Source of the DNA: Bacillota bacterium | GTDB taxonomy: Bacteria; Bacillota; Clostridia; Tissierellales; Sedimentibacteraceae | Assembly (NCBI GenBank): GCA_023425285.1 | Contig: JAFACY010000052.1 | Coordinates: forward strand, 1 to 6,794 | DNA: 6,794 nucleotides | Direction of reading: 5' to 3' | Shown here: one piece after another, positions 1 through 6,756 of the stretch | Layout of the letters: each line of letters begins with the position of its first letter | How positions within the stretch are numbered: position 1 is the first letter of the stretch | The notes under the pieces: model-generated | Told to the model about the DNA's origin: nothing | Seen by the model: the letters and a program-made list of their open reading frames with translations, nothing else | Database searches by the model: none | Position numbers and translations under genes: made by a program

Positions 1-189
1 ATGCTTGCTGCCGTGGTTCTTCTTACAGGCACATTTATAGATATTAAATGGCCATTACTTTTCTTTAAGTTGTCATACTTTCTGTCTGTTGAAAACCCAC
101 AGCCCACGGAGCTTTATTCAGCTATACAAAAGATATTCTGGGTCGTGATTCCTATGTTTGCAATTATATTTCTGATAGTGGCAATATGA
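1..189 (+). CDS. Membrane protein, C-terminal part (possibly 5'-truncated)
   Basis: The frame is open from the first base and ends at TGA 187-189. It encodes 62 residues with a hydrophobic stretch at about residues 1-22, a short polar loop (about 30-43, with ENPQPTELYS) and a second hydrophobic segment at about 46-62 that runs to the C-terminus. This fits the last two membrane spans of a polytopic membrane protein. The first codon is ATG, but its ribosome binding site would lie outside the window, so I cannot tell a true start from an internal methionine; a longer protein is more likely. I do not recognise the family and propose no function. The VanW gene begins 27 nt downstream with its own strong ribosome binding site, so co-transcription is plausible. 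Confidence 0.55.
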   Translation: MLAAVVLLTGTFIDIKWPLLFFKLSYFLSVENPQPTELYSAIQKIFWVVIPMFAIIFLIVAI

Positions 190-216
190 TTGCCGGAATA
201 AAGACAGGAGGTTGGC

Positions 217-1038
217 ATGGTGGATTTAAAACCTATAAAACGCAGCAGATTAAGATTAATGCTGGGAAAGACATATTATACGCTGTCACGGTATGCACTC
301 TGGCATTCAGGCAAATTTAAATTTGCTGATAAGAAGCTTGGAGAACAGCTCAGATACGTACATTTTTCTCATAAAACACCTTTGTTGAGGGAATTAAAGG
401 ATGTCGACATGCAGTACCAGTACAATAAGATAATAAATCTTAAGCATGCCGTAAAAAAGCTTGACGGCATAGTTATAAAGCCCGGTGAAACCATGAGCTA
501 TTGGAGGCTGATAGGAAGACCTGCGGCAAAAAAGGGATACGTCCCGGGGATGGTGCTGTATTGCGGCTCCTACACCTACGGTATAGGAGGTGGGCTGTGT
601 CAGTTGTCCAATCTGCTGTATTGGATGACGCTTCACACACCGCTGACCGTCGTTGAAAGATACCGACATTCCTTTGATGTGTTTCCGGATTCCAACAGGA
701 CACAACCCTTCGGCAGTGGTGCAACCTGTGTGTATCCGTACAGGGATTTAATGATACGAAATGATACGGACGATGATTTTCAGTTGTGCGTCAAGGTTGG
801 TGATACGGATTTAGAGGGTGAATGGCGTTCTGACTCTATACCCAGATACAAGTACGAGGTAACGGAAAAAAATCACAGCTTCAAAAGTGAGTATTGGGGC
901 GGATTCAGCAGACACAACGAGCTTTACAGAAGGGTATATGCCTCAGACGGCAGATTTATAGACGAGGAATACATCACAGAAAATCATGCGCTTATGATGT
1001 ATTCACCATTTTTGTCATCAGGTGAGGAAAGGGAGTGA
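217..1038 (+). CDS. VanW family protein
   Basis: This 273-residue protein matches the VanW family (PF04294), named for an accessory gene of VanB-type vancomycin resistance clusters; its biochemical role is not established. The family core is visible at about residues 67-195: the segment with KPGETMSYWRLIG (88-100), the glycine/cysteine signature GIGGGLCQLSN (122-132), ERYRHSFD (147-154) and GSGATCVYPYRDL (166-178). There is no signal peptide or membrane span, and the N-terminus is basic, so it appears cytoplasmic or peripheral. Its length is close to that of short stand-alone VanW proteins, so it looks intact. The start is set by AGGAGG at 206-211, five bases before ATG. No vanH, ligase, vanX or vanR/S gene is nearby, so the name alone gives no reason to infer glycopeptide resistance. 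A role at the cell envelope is an inference from the family. Confidence 0.93.
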   Translation: MVDLKPIKRSRLRLMLGKTYYTLSRYALWHSGKFKFADKKLGEQLRYVHFSHKTPLLRELKDVDMQYQYNKIINLKHAVKKLDGIVIKPGETMSYWRLIGRPAAKKGYVPGMVLYCGSYTYGIGGGLCQLSNLLYWMTLHTPLTVVERYRHSFDVFPDSNRTQPFGSGATCVYPYRDLMIRNDTDDDFQLCVKVGDTDLEGEWRSDSIPRYKYEVTEKNHSFKSEYWGGFSRHNELYRRVYASDGRFIDEEYITENHALMMYSPFLSSGEERE

Positions 1039-1226
1039 TTAAAATTTATAAGTACATATACATAAGAGCAATAGCTGCAGGAGCAGTTTTCAGTCAGCCT
1101 GATCACAGGGAATTAATTGATCATTTCAGTGAGGAGGGCTGGAGATTTGTAACAGCTATTCCGGCAGCAATTAACGGTCACGGAGTTATCAAGGAATTTG
1201 ATTTAGTATTTGAAAAAGAAGTATAA
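1035..1226 (+). CDS. DUF4177-type small protein
   Basis: This is a 63-residue protein starting with GTG at 1035. Its start overlaps the VanW stop by 4 nt (GTGA), and the GAGGAAAGGGA stretch just upstream, inside the end of VanW, can serve as ribosome binding site. The sequence has the DUF4177 layout: a beta-strand-like start (YKYIYI), a helix with DHRELIDHFSEEGWRFV (about 23-39), where the E-E-G-W-R/E motif is the hallmark, and a final strand with EFDLVFEK (about 54-61). Members are about 50-65 residues, so it is full length. The family has no known function. The overlap implies translational coupling to VanW. Family assignment rests on remembered motif pattern rather than a search. Confidence 0.75.
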   Translation: MIKIYKYIYIRAIAAGAVFSQPDHRELIDHFSEEGWRFVTAIPAAINGHGVIKEFDLVFEKEV

Positions 1227-1233
1227 AAAATAT

Positions 1234-1240
1234 AAGGAGG
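1234..1240 (+). promoter_or_regulatory. Ribosome binding site for the acetyltransferase
   Basis: AAGGAGG is a near-perfect Shine-Dalgarno sequence. It decides between two nearby ATGs: 1242 is only one base downstream and opens a frame that stops after eight codons, whereas 1247 lies six bases downstream at the usual spacing and opens the 180-codon gene. Confidence 0.8.
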
Positions 1241-1246
1241 CATGGC

Positions 1247-1789
1247 ATGGCTGTTTATAGAACAATAGTAAAATTAAAAAACGGAAAAGACTTGCTGCTA
1301 AGAAATGCGGAGGAATCTGATGCGGAAAGAATGATTGTATATCTCAATGCCGTAGGCGGTGAAAGTGATAATCTTTTATTCGGAAAGGACGGATTTCATT
1401 TGACTCTGGAGCAGGAAAGAGAATACCTTAAAAATGCAAAGGAAAATCCTGATATGCTTATGCTCCTGGGTTTTGTTGATGACAATCTTGTCAGCATGTC
1501 TCATATCAGCAGCTCAACAAGAGCAAGGATAGCACATAATGCCGAAATAGCAATTTCCGTGAAAAAGGAATACTGGCACATGGGAATTGCAACTGCTGGT
1601 ATGAAGGAGCTCATATCGTTTGCGAAAAATAAAGGAATAAAAAATATATTTTTAGGTGTTATAGAAGGCAATGATAATGCCATAAAGCTGTATGAAAGAT
1701 TAGGCTTTGTCAGAGTCGGCGAGCATAAGAATTTTTCAAATGTTAACGGTACATACTATAATGAAATATTGATGGATTTGTATTTATAA
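1247..1789 (+). CDS. GNAT family N-acetyltransferase
   Basis: This 180-residue protein has the layout of an acetyl-CoA-dependent N-acetyltransferase of the GNAT superfamily (Acetyltransf_1/3 type). The N-terminus carries the strand LLLRNAEESDAERM (about 17-30). The central strand AEIAISVKKEYW (99-110) leads into the acetyl-CoA pyrophosphate loop HMGIATAGM (111-119), a variant of the usual Q/R-x-x-G-x-G/A. Motif B follows as EGNDNAIKLYERLGFVRVG (140-158), with the asparagine and tyrosine typical of the fold. Length is normal. The substrate cannot be read from the sequence; small amines, antibiotics, or protein N-termini/lysines are all possible. It sits 20 nt after the DUF4177 gene and 20 nt before the ABC ATPase gene, consistent with one operon. 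I see no evidence that it modifies cargo of the neighbouring transporter. Confidence 0.93.
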   Translation: MAVYRTIVKLKNGKDLLLRNAEESDAERMIVYLNAVGGESDNLLFGKDGFHLTLEQEREYLKNAKENPDMLMLLGFVDDNLVSMSHISSSTRARIAHNAEIAISVKKEYWHMGIATAGMKELISFAKNKGIKNIFLGVIEGNDNAIKLYERLGFVRVGEHKNFSNVNGTYYNEILMDLYL

Positions 1790-1809
1790 TTTATATATGG
1801 GGGTTAGAA

Positions 1810-2580
1810 ATGACAGAAGTATTAAGATTAGAACACGTAAGCAAGCGCTTCGGAGATAAGGAAGTTCTAAGAGATATTAATTTCAGTGTGGACAGGGGAG
1901 AAATCATCGGATACATAGGTTCAAACGGTGCAGGCAAAAGTACGACAATAAAAATCATTCTCGGTCTCATCGATGAATACGACGGGGATGTCTTTGTATT
2001 CGGTGAGAAAGTGAAAGGCAGAATTGATTACAAAAGAAGAATAGGTTACGTGCCTGAGGTGTCTGATATGTATGATAATCTGACCGCATATGAATACATA
2101 AGCTTTATAGGTATGCTTTACGGCATCGAATCGGATAAGGCAGTTGCAAAGGCAAAGGAAATGATGGAGGTTTTCGGCATAAGTGAAGCACTTTACGGAA
2201 GAATTCATACATTTTCCAAGGGAATGAGACAAAAGCTTTCCCTTATTACAGGCATGCTGCACAATCCCGACATACTGTTTTTAGATGAGCCTCTGGGCGG
2301 AATTGATGCCAACAGTGTCCTTGTATTTAAGGAAATAATGCAGGGCTTGAAAGGTGTGGGAAAAACCATTTTTTATTCATCTCATATATTAGAGGTTGTC
2401 GAGAAATTAAGTGACAGGATATTGCTTTTAAATGCAGGTGAAATTGTCATGGACGGAACCATGGAGGATGTGAGGAAAAAACGATCAGATTCCACCCTGG
2501 AAACAATTTTTAATGAAATAACAGGATTCAATGATCACAAAGAGCTTGCGGACAGGTTTATAACAAGCTTTATGAGCTAG
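1810..2580 (+). CDS. ABC transporter ATP-binding protein (ABC-2 exporter type)
   Basis: This 256-residue nucleotide-binding subunit powers the membrane protein encoded next. All ATPase motifs are present in order: Walker A GSNGAGKST (37-45), a Q-loop position filled by Glu83 in IGYVPEVSD, the signature FSKGMRQKL (135-143), Walker B ILFLDEP (155-161) with Glu160 as catalytic base, the D-loop region GGID (163-166) and the switch histidine His192 in YSSHILE. The S-K-G-M signature and the P-E form of the Q-loop are common in the CcmA-like (COG1131) branch that pairs with ABC-2 permeases, so I expect an active enzyme. Residues about 215-256 form a short C-terminal extension. The ATG follows GGGGG at 1799-1803, and the gene ends 10 nt before its partner. 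Such pairs export drugs, peptides or lipids, or act in antimicrobial-peptide resistance; the cargo here is unknown. Confidence 0.96.
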   Translation: MTEVLRLEHVSKRFGDKEVLRDINFSVDRGEIIGYIGSNGAGKSTTIKIILGLIDEYDGDVFVFGEKVKGRIDYKRRIGYVPEVSDMYDNLTAYEYISFIGMLYGIESDKAVAKAKEMMEVFGISEALYGRIHTFSKGMRQKLSLITGMLHNPDILFLDEPLGGIDANSVLVFKEIMQGLKGVGKTIFYSSHILEVVEKLSDRILLLNAGEIVMDGTMEDVRKKRSDSTLETIFNEITGFNDHKELADRFITSFMS

Positions 2581-2590
2581 GGGTGATATA

Positions 2591-4225
2591 ATGGAAAATT
2601 TTCTTTCATTGAAAATACTCGATAAATTTCGCGGCTTGTTTGAGAAAATGGGCATAGACTACAAGGTTATGCGGATTATTTTGAAAACAAAATTGGTGTT
2701 GGATTCAAGATCTGCTCCAATCATTGAAAATCAGAAAAAGAAAGAGAGCGGGGAAGAAAGTATATCATTTATCAGAAGGTATCTTCTTCACTTGGTTTTT
2801 GGCGTATTACTGGCATTTTTTATTTACTTTATAAAGGATGAAATGATACGCATGATATATTTTTCGGGTGCTTTCTTTTTTATGACATCCATGTATCTCA
2901 TTTCAGATTTTTCTTACGTTATACTGGATACGAAGGACAAGAAAATATTGCTGCCCAAGCCCATAGACAGCAAGGTTATTACTATGTCAAAGGTGCTTCA
3001 TGTACTTATTTACATGTTCAGACTGAACCTATTTTTAGCCGGACCATCCCTGCTTGCAATTGTCAGATTGAACGGCTTTCTTGCTGCGCCCATATTTATT
3101 TTGGAAATTCTGTTGATTGATTTGTTGATTTTTTTGATAACAGCATTTATATATTTGTTGATACTGAGATTTTTTGACGGAGAACTGTTAAGAAATATAA
3201 TTAATTTAATACAAATAATGCTTACCGTCTTAGTTACCGTAGGATATCAGATAGCAATGAGGATGATTGATTTTACCGAAATCCGGAATATTGCATATAG
3301 ATTTGAGCCCCACAACTATTTCAACCCCATATTGTGGTTTGGAGCACCCTTTGAAATTCTGTTCAACGGCGGGAGAGAATCGTATTTGTATGTATTTACC
3401 CTGTTGTCAGTAATAGTGCCTGTAGCCTGCTTCCTGCTTTATCTCAGACTGAGTAAAAGGATGGAATCGCTTTTAATAAAATTGGAGGGCGAGGGAAAGG
3501 AAAGACGATCAAGGCACATAATAGAAAATTTGATGGGCAAATTGTTTATTCGCAACAACATAAAAAGACAGGCGTATCACTTTTCCTGTGCGGTTTTAAG
3601 AAGCGATCGCAGTCTTAAACTGAAAATATATCCCGCACTTTCTGTGGGAATTTTACTGCCGGTTATAATGCTGTTTAACATGAGGATGAGAATGGATTAT
3701 GATACGACAGGCGGATATGAATATATGTATCTATATTTTGTGTTTATGGTTTTTCCATCCGTACTTGAGCTGATTAAATACTCATCAGCATGGAAAGGGT
3801 CATACGTCTATTATACCTCGGGATTTCAACATACCAGGGAATTGAATTCAGGTATTTTGACATCGGTTACCATCAGATTGTTTATACCACTGTTGTTGGT
3901 AAGCAGTGCCATATACATTTTTGTGTTTAAGAATCTCTTCATAAATGATATAATTGTAATAATGTTAGCGAGCCTTGTGATATTGCCTGTGATATATAGG
4001 ATTATATTTGATGCTCTGCCATTTTCAAGAGAAATTGACGGATCAAATCAATCAAAAGACTTTGGCAGATACATTGCTTCATTGGCAGTCACAGGCGTCT
4101 TTGCACTACTTCACATACTGTTGAACAAAATTAACATATGGATTTATGCGGGGATTTTAATTGCGGCACTTCCCGTAAGTCATATGGTCATCATGCCAAA
4201 ATACAATTTTAAGGGGACAAAATGA
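2591..4225 (+). CDS. Large ABC exporter membrane subunit
   Basis: This 544-residue polytopic membrane protein is inferred to be the transmembrane partner of the preceding ATPase. By eye there are about 12 hydrophobic spans: near 63-81, 87-111, 132-158, 163-195 (possibly two), 201-225, 264-286, 345-363, 376-397, 425-446, 452-472, 494-512 and 514-534. About 60 mostly polar residues precede the first span, and a charged loop at about 287-344, rich in Lys and Arg, splits the protein into two halves. The segment ILDTKDKKILLPKPI (111-125) resembles the loop after the second span in ABC-2 exporters of the 'putative ABC exporter' kind. At about twice the usual six-span ABC-2 size, it could supply both halves of the channel in one chain. 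Its ribosome binding site is GGGTGAT at 2581-2587. Family membership comes from topology and context, so the exact family is less certain than the role. Confidence 0.85.
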   Translation: MENFLSLKILDKFRGLFEKMGIDYKVMRIILKTKLVLDSRSAPIIENQKKKESGEESISFIRRYLLHLVFGVLLAFFIYFIKDEMIRMIYFSGAFFFMTSMYLISDFSYVILDTKDKKILLPKPIDSKVITMSKVLHVLIYMFRLNLFLAGPSLLAIVRLNGFLAAPIFILEILLIDLLIFLITAFIYLLILRFFDGELLRNIINLIQIMLTVLVTVGYQIAMRMIDFTEIRNIAYRFEPHNYFNPILWFGAPFEILFNGGRESYLYVFTLLSVIVPVACFLLYLRLSKRMESLLIKLEGEGKERRSRHIIENLMGKLFIRNNIKRQAYHFSCAVLRSDRSLKLKIYPALSVGILLPVIMLFNMRMRMDYDTTGGYEYMYLYFVFMVFPSVLELIKYSSAWKGSYVYYTSGFQHTRELNSGILTSVTIRLFIPLLLVSSAIYIFVFKNLFINDIIVIMLASLVILPVIYRIIFDALPFSREIDGSNQSKDFGRYIASLAVTGVFALLHILLNKINIWIYAGILIAALPVSHMVIMPKYNFKGTK

Positions 4226-5220
4226 GCGTTTCAATATCAAAAGCAATATTGCACATTCTTGACACAAGCTTAGGAATACCGGTACTATCCGATAACCTCA
4301 TGTCATTTAACGATGAAATGAGAGAATACACGGAAAAGCACATAATCAAATGCTACAACGATGCGGATTTAAAGAAAACCAAATTTACAAATAATGAGGG
4401 TTCGTTTTTAACCTCAGTCAATGAATATCTGAATACAGATGATTTTATTAAATTTACCCATGCGGTATCACAGACCTTTTTCAGTCTGTTATCAGAAAAT
4501 CCGGATATAAAGCCCTGTGACCTTTTGTTTGTTCAGGCAAATGTATTTAATAAGGATTATATGATAATACTCAAGCTTAATTATAAAAAAGGGTACATCC
4601 ACTTTACAAAGCAGGAGGAAGACACTAAAAATATAATCATAGAGCAGCCCTGCTCATTGCCTGCTCCGACGCAGAAAATTGATGAATTCATATTTGTGGA
4701 GCTGAGCAGTCTCAATATATTTGTAAAAGAAAAGAAATGTCAGGTCAATAATGAACCATGCTATTATATTTCAAAGCATATACTTGAATGCAAGGAAGAA
4801 AAGCCGGACAAGGAAAAGGTAAAGATTATTACGGAAACCACCGATAAAATAATTAAGGAATATTATGATGATGACATGTTTATGAAAAGCAAGGTGAAAA
4901 ATATCATCAGAGAAAACGTGGAGGAATCTCTCAATATCAATGTCGAAGAAATATCCGAAAAGGTATTTAAGGACAGTGAAGCAAAGAAATTGTACAGCGA
5001 AGAAATAAAAATGAAGGGTATAAGAGAGCCTGAGGTAAAGGTTAATTTCAACTACGCAAACAAAATAAAAACGAAGCAGAAATTAATCACAGACGAAGGA
5101 ATTGAAATAAACATACCCTACGAAATATTGAGCAACAAAGAAAAGGTTGAATTTATAACAAATCCCGACGGAACAATTTCCATAATATTAAAAAACATAG
5201 ATACCATAGTGGATAAATAG
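4222..5220 (+). CDS. Nucleoid-associated protein, NA37/NdpA (YejK) family
   Basis: This 332-residue soluble, highly charged protein resembles the 37-kDa nucleoid-associated family (PF04245; E. coli YejK/NdpA). The supporting pattern is the N-terminal ISKAILHILDTS (5-16); a mid-section with an FLTSVNEYLN helix (62-71) and DLLFVQANVFNKDYMIILKLNY (split around 100-121); the strand FIFVELSSLNIFVKEK (156-171); a linker rich in Lys and Glu (190-260); and a C-terminal strand pair ending in VEFITNPDGTISIILKNI (309-326). No signal peptide or membrane span is present. E. coli YejK associates with the nucleoid, but a firm molecular function for the family is not settled. The start overlaps the permease stop by 4 nt (ATGA), with AAGGGG at 4211-4216 as ribosome binding site, so the two are translationally coupled. 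A DNA-associated protein coupled to an exporter is an odd pairing. Confidence 0.8.
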   Translation: MSVSISKAILHILDTSLGIPVLSDNLMSFNDEMREYTEKHIIKCYNDADLKKTKFTNNEGSFLTSVNEYLNTDDFIKFTHAVSQTFFSLLSENPDIKPCDLLFVQANVFNKDYMIILKLNYKKGYIHFTKQEEDTKNIIIEQPCSLPAPTQKIDEFIFVELSSLNIFVKEKKCQVNNEPCYYISKHILECKEEKPDKEKVKIITETTDKIIKEYYDDDMFMKSKVKNIIRENVEESLNINVEEISEKVFKDSEAKKLYSEEIKMKGIREPEVKVNFNYANKIKTKQKLITDEGIEINIPYEILSNKEKVEFITNPDGTISIILKNIDTIVDK

Positions 5221-5221
5221 C

Positions 5222-6076
5222 ATGAAGAATAACATTTTGTTTATTATATTTTTTGTAATCGCAATGACAATTTTTCTTATGTGGCAGAACAATTCCGTGG
5301 TTGTATCTAAATATGAATATAGAAATTCAAAGCTGAGCATCAATTTTAACGGCTTTAAAATTTTGCAGATTTCTGATTTGCATAACAAGGATTTCCGTGG
5401 GAAATTGTACGATGTAATTAAAGGCATTAATCCCGACATGATAGTCATCACGGGAGATTTGATTGACAGGAGACGTACGAGAGTTGATATAGCCGTTGAT
5501 TTTGTAAGACATATAGTAAATGTCGCTCCCATATATTATGTTTCGGGTAATCACGAACAGCTTTCCACGTCCTATGACAAGCTGAAGGAAGAGCTTATAA
5601 AACTCGGTGTAAATGTTTTGGATAATGAATACCTGATATATAATCATAGCGGCGAAAGAATAGGAATTATGGGTATGGCTGACCCTGCACTTATATATAC
5701 GGAGGGAAATAACTTTAATGATGCAAACCGTGTGTATGCACAGGGCAGCATAAAAGAGCTGTGTGAAAGCTCATCAACAGAGTTCAATATACTTCTTTCA
5801 CACAGACCTGAGCTGATTGATGTATATAAAGATGCGGATATTGACTTGGTTTTCAGCGGTCACGCTCACGGCGGTCAGATAAGGATTCCTTTTATAGGTG
5901 GTATACTTTCTCCAAACCAGGGCTTTTTCCCAAAATATACGGAAGGCATGATTACGGAGGATAATACGACCATGATTGTAAGCAGAGGCTTAGGAAACAG
6001 CCTTTTCCCATTCAGAATTTTCAATCGTCCTGAGCTGATTGTGGTTGAGCTGAATGGTGAAGTAATAAAGCATTGA
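5222..6076 (+). CDS. Membrane-anchored metallophosphoesterase (YkuE/YaeI-like)
   Basis: This 284-residue calcineurin-like phosphoesterase (PF00149) carries a complete set of metal ligands: D-L-H at Asp52/His54, GD at Gly78/Asp79, GNHE at 109-112 (Asn110, His111), His194 in LLSHRPE, and GHAHGGQ at 213-219 (His214, His216). This is the usual dimetal hydrolase pattern. Residues about 5-20 are a single hydrophobic segment after a short basic start, which suggests a signal anchor placing the catalytic domain outside the membrane; no clear cleavage site is seen. Related proteins include YkuE and YaeI, hydrolases of phosphate esters whose natural substrates are poorly defined. The gene starts one base after the NA37 stop and has only a weak ribosome binding site (GTGGAT near 5209-5214), so it probably depends on translational coupling. 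It is the last gene before a terminator. Confidence 0.94.
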   Translation: MKNNILFIIFFVIAMTIFLMWQNNSVVVSKYEYRNSKLSINFNGFKILQISDLHNKDFRGKLYDVIKGINPDMIVITGDLIDRRRTRVDIAVDFVRHIVNVAPIYYVSGNHEQLSTSYDKLKEELIKLGVNVLDNEYLIYNHSGERIGIMGMADPALIYTEGNNFNDANRVYAQGSIKELCESSSTEFNILLSHRPELIDVYKDADIDLVFSGHAHGGQIRIPFIGGILSPNQGFFPKYTEGMITEDNTTMIVSRGLGNSLFPFRIFNRPELIVVELNGEVIKH

Positions 6077-6085
6077 TAGAATATT

Positions 6086-6108
6086 AAGGGTCTGCAAAGC
6101 CCTTTTTT
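6086..6108 (+). terminator. Intrinsic terminator ending the main operon
   Basis: AAGGGT (6086-6091) pairs with GCCCTT (6099-6104), a six-pair stem including one T-G wobble and a seven-base loop. It overlaps a run of six T at 6103-6108. It begins nine bases after the metallophosphoesterase stop codon, where a rho-independent terminator is expected. The stem is short but well placed. Confidence 0.75.
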
Positions 6109-6111
6109 ATT

Positions 6112-6170
6112 ATTTAAAATTTTTTAATTTTTTTAAATGAAAATACCGTCTTACTTACTCTAATAGTCAG
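6112..6170 (+). promoter_or_regulatory. Candidate promoter region for the sigma factor gene
   Basis: The spacer between the terminator and the sigma gene must hold its promoter if the terminator is efficient. It opens with A and T tracts (6112-6138), which include an 8-bp inverted repeat ATTTAAAA/TTTTAAAT and could act as an UP-like element. A weak vegetative match is ATGAAA (6137-6142), 18 bases, then TAATAG (6161-6166). A CGTC at 6147-6150 resembles the -10 core of many ECF promoters and could mean autoregulation, but no convincing TGAAAC/TGTAAC-type -35 lies 16-17 bases upstream. I cannot choose between them. Confidence 0.3.
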
Positions 6171-6189
6171 AAGGGAAGGTAATAGTGCA

Positions 6190-6666
6190 ATGTTTAAAAA
6201 AGGAATTGACAAGGATGATTACATTTCTTTTATAACTGAAAATAAGGAAATGCTTTACAGAGTTGCATATGGTTATCTTCGGAACGAAGCTAAGTCATTG
6301 GATGCGGTTGATGAGGCAGTGTATCAGGGGTATGCTCACAGGCATGATCTGAGAGAGCCTAAATATCTGAAAACGTGGGTTACCAGAATTCTGATTAATG
6401 AATGTCTTAAAATCATAAGGAACAATAAAAGGGAATTAACCATGGAGATTCTTCCGGAGGAATCATACAATGATGACGATAATTCAATGTATCTAAGACA
6501 TGCATTGAACAATTTGCCGGAGGAGCTTAGACGGATAATCGTACTGAGGTACTTTGGCGGATACACTATAGCTGAAACTGCGGAAATTATGGATGTGCCG
6601 GAGGGGACGGTGTCCACCCGCACAAGAAGGGCTTTGGAAATACTGAGAGTTGAGATTTCCGAATAG
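6190..6666 (+). CDS. ECF-type RNA polymerase sigma factor (SigV-like)
   Basis: This 158-residue sigma-70 family protein contains only regions 2 and 4, as in the extracytoplasmic-function group. Region 2 covers about residues 15-80: it has LYRVAYGYLRNE (22-33), a helix DAVDEAVYQGY (38-48), and the region 2.3/2.4 motif EPKYLKTWVTRILINECLK (56-74). An acidic linker (about 88-99) separates it from region 4 (about 102-155), with LPEELRRIIVLRYF (109-122) and the helix-turn-helix TIAETAEIMDVPEGTVSTR (126-144), which reads -35 elements. Length and motifs match SigV-like factors of Firmicutes, which direct responses to envelope stress and are held by a membrane anti-sigma factor. The ribosome binding site is GGGAAGG (6173-6179), ten bases before ATG. 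No intact anti-sigma gene follows within the window, which is unusual. The regulon is not visible here. Confidence 0.92.
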   Translation: MFKKGIDKDDYISFITENKEMLYRVAYGYLRNEAKSLDAVDEAVYQGYAHRHDLREPKYLKTWVTRILINECLKIIRNNKRELTMEILPEESYNDDDNSMYLRHALNNLPEELRRIIVLRYFGGYTIAETAEIMDVPEGTVSTRTRRALEILRVEISE

Positions 6667-6689
6667 GAAGTCCAGCGGTGTGATGTCAA

Positions 6690-6722
6690 GTGAAAAATGA
6701 AATAAAAATCATATATTTTTGA
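6690..6722 (+). pseudogene. Possible stump of an anti-sigma gene
   Basis: A GTG codon at 6690, with GGTGTGA (6677-6683) seven bases upstream as a possible ribosome binding site, opens a frame of ten codons (reading V/M-K-N-E-I-K-I-I-Y-F) that stops at TGA 6720-6722. It sits where the anti-sigma gene of a SigV-like operon normally starts, 24 bases after the sigma stop codon. The charged start would suit such a protein, but ten codons cannot identify a family. It may equally be a chance frame in non-coding sequence. No other frame on the + strand between 6667 and the window end exceeds about 19 codons. Confidence 0.15.
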
Positions 6723-6756
6723 TGTATTTCTCAAAAGACAAAAAACGACCACCTAA

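Noticed and set aside
217..1038. VanW as a sign of vancomycin resistance
   Set aside because: No vanH, D-Ala-D-Lac ligase, vanX, vanY or two-component genes are present; stand-alone VanW proteins are common in Firmicutes genomes.
1198..1227. Promoter-like TTGATT, 18 bases, TATAAA before the acetyltransferase gene
   Set aside because: A start site from it would fall at about the ribosome binding site itself (1234-1240), leaving no usable leader.
1761..1790. Internal promoter before the ABC ATPase gene (ATGAAA, 18 bases, TATAAT)
   Set aside because: The -10 hexamer is perfect, but it spells the last codons and stop of the acetyltransferase in AT-rich DNA; the -35 is only 4/6 and the leader would be about 12 nt. 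Chance is the simpler reading.
1892..2289. Degenerate ATPase motifs (Glu83 in the Q-loop, S-K-G-M signature) as evidence of an inactive ATPase
   Set aside because: Both variants are common in the CcmA-like ABC-2 branch, and Walker A, Walker B, catalytic Glu and switch His are intact.
6704..6720. Small AT-only hairpin AAAAAT/ATTTTT as a terminator for the sigma gene
   Set aside because: The stem has no G-C pairs and no separate T-run after it, so it is unlikely to stop transcription.
6336..6752. 138-codon reverse-strand frame over the sigma factor gene
   Set aside because: It lies almost wholly antisense to a gene with clear sigma region 2 and 4 motifs, has no recognisable domain, and ends in intergenic DNA without ribosome binding site support. 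The same applies to the other reverse frames at 394-705, 473-724, 1501-1683, 1921-2262, 4863-5051, 5188-5532 and 5327-5647.
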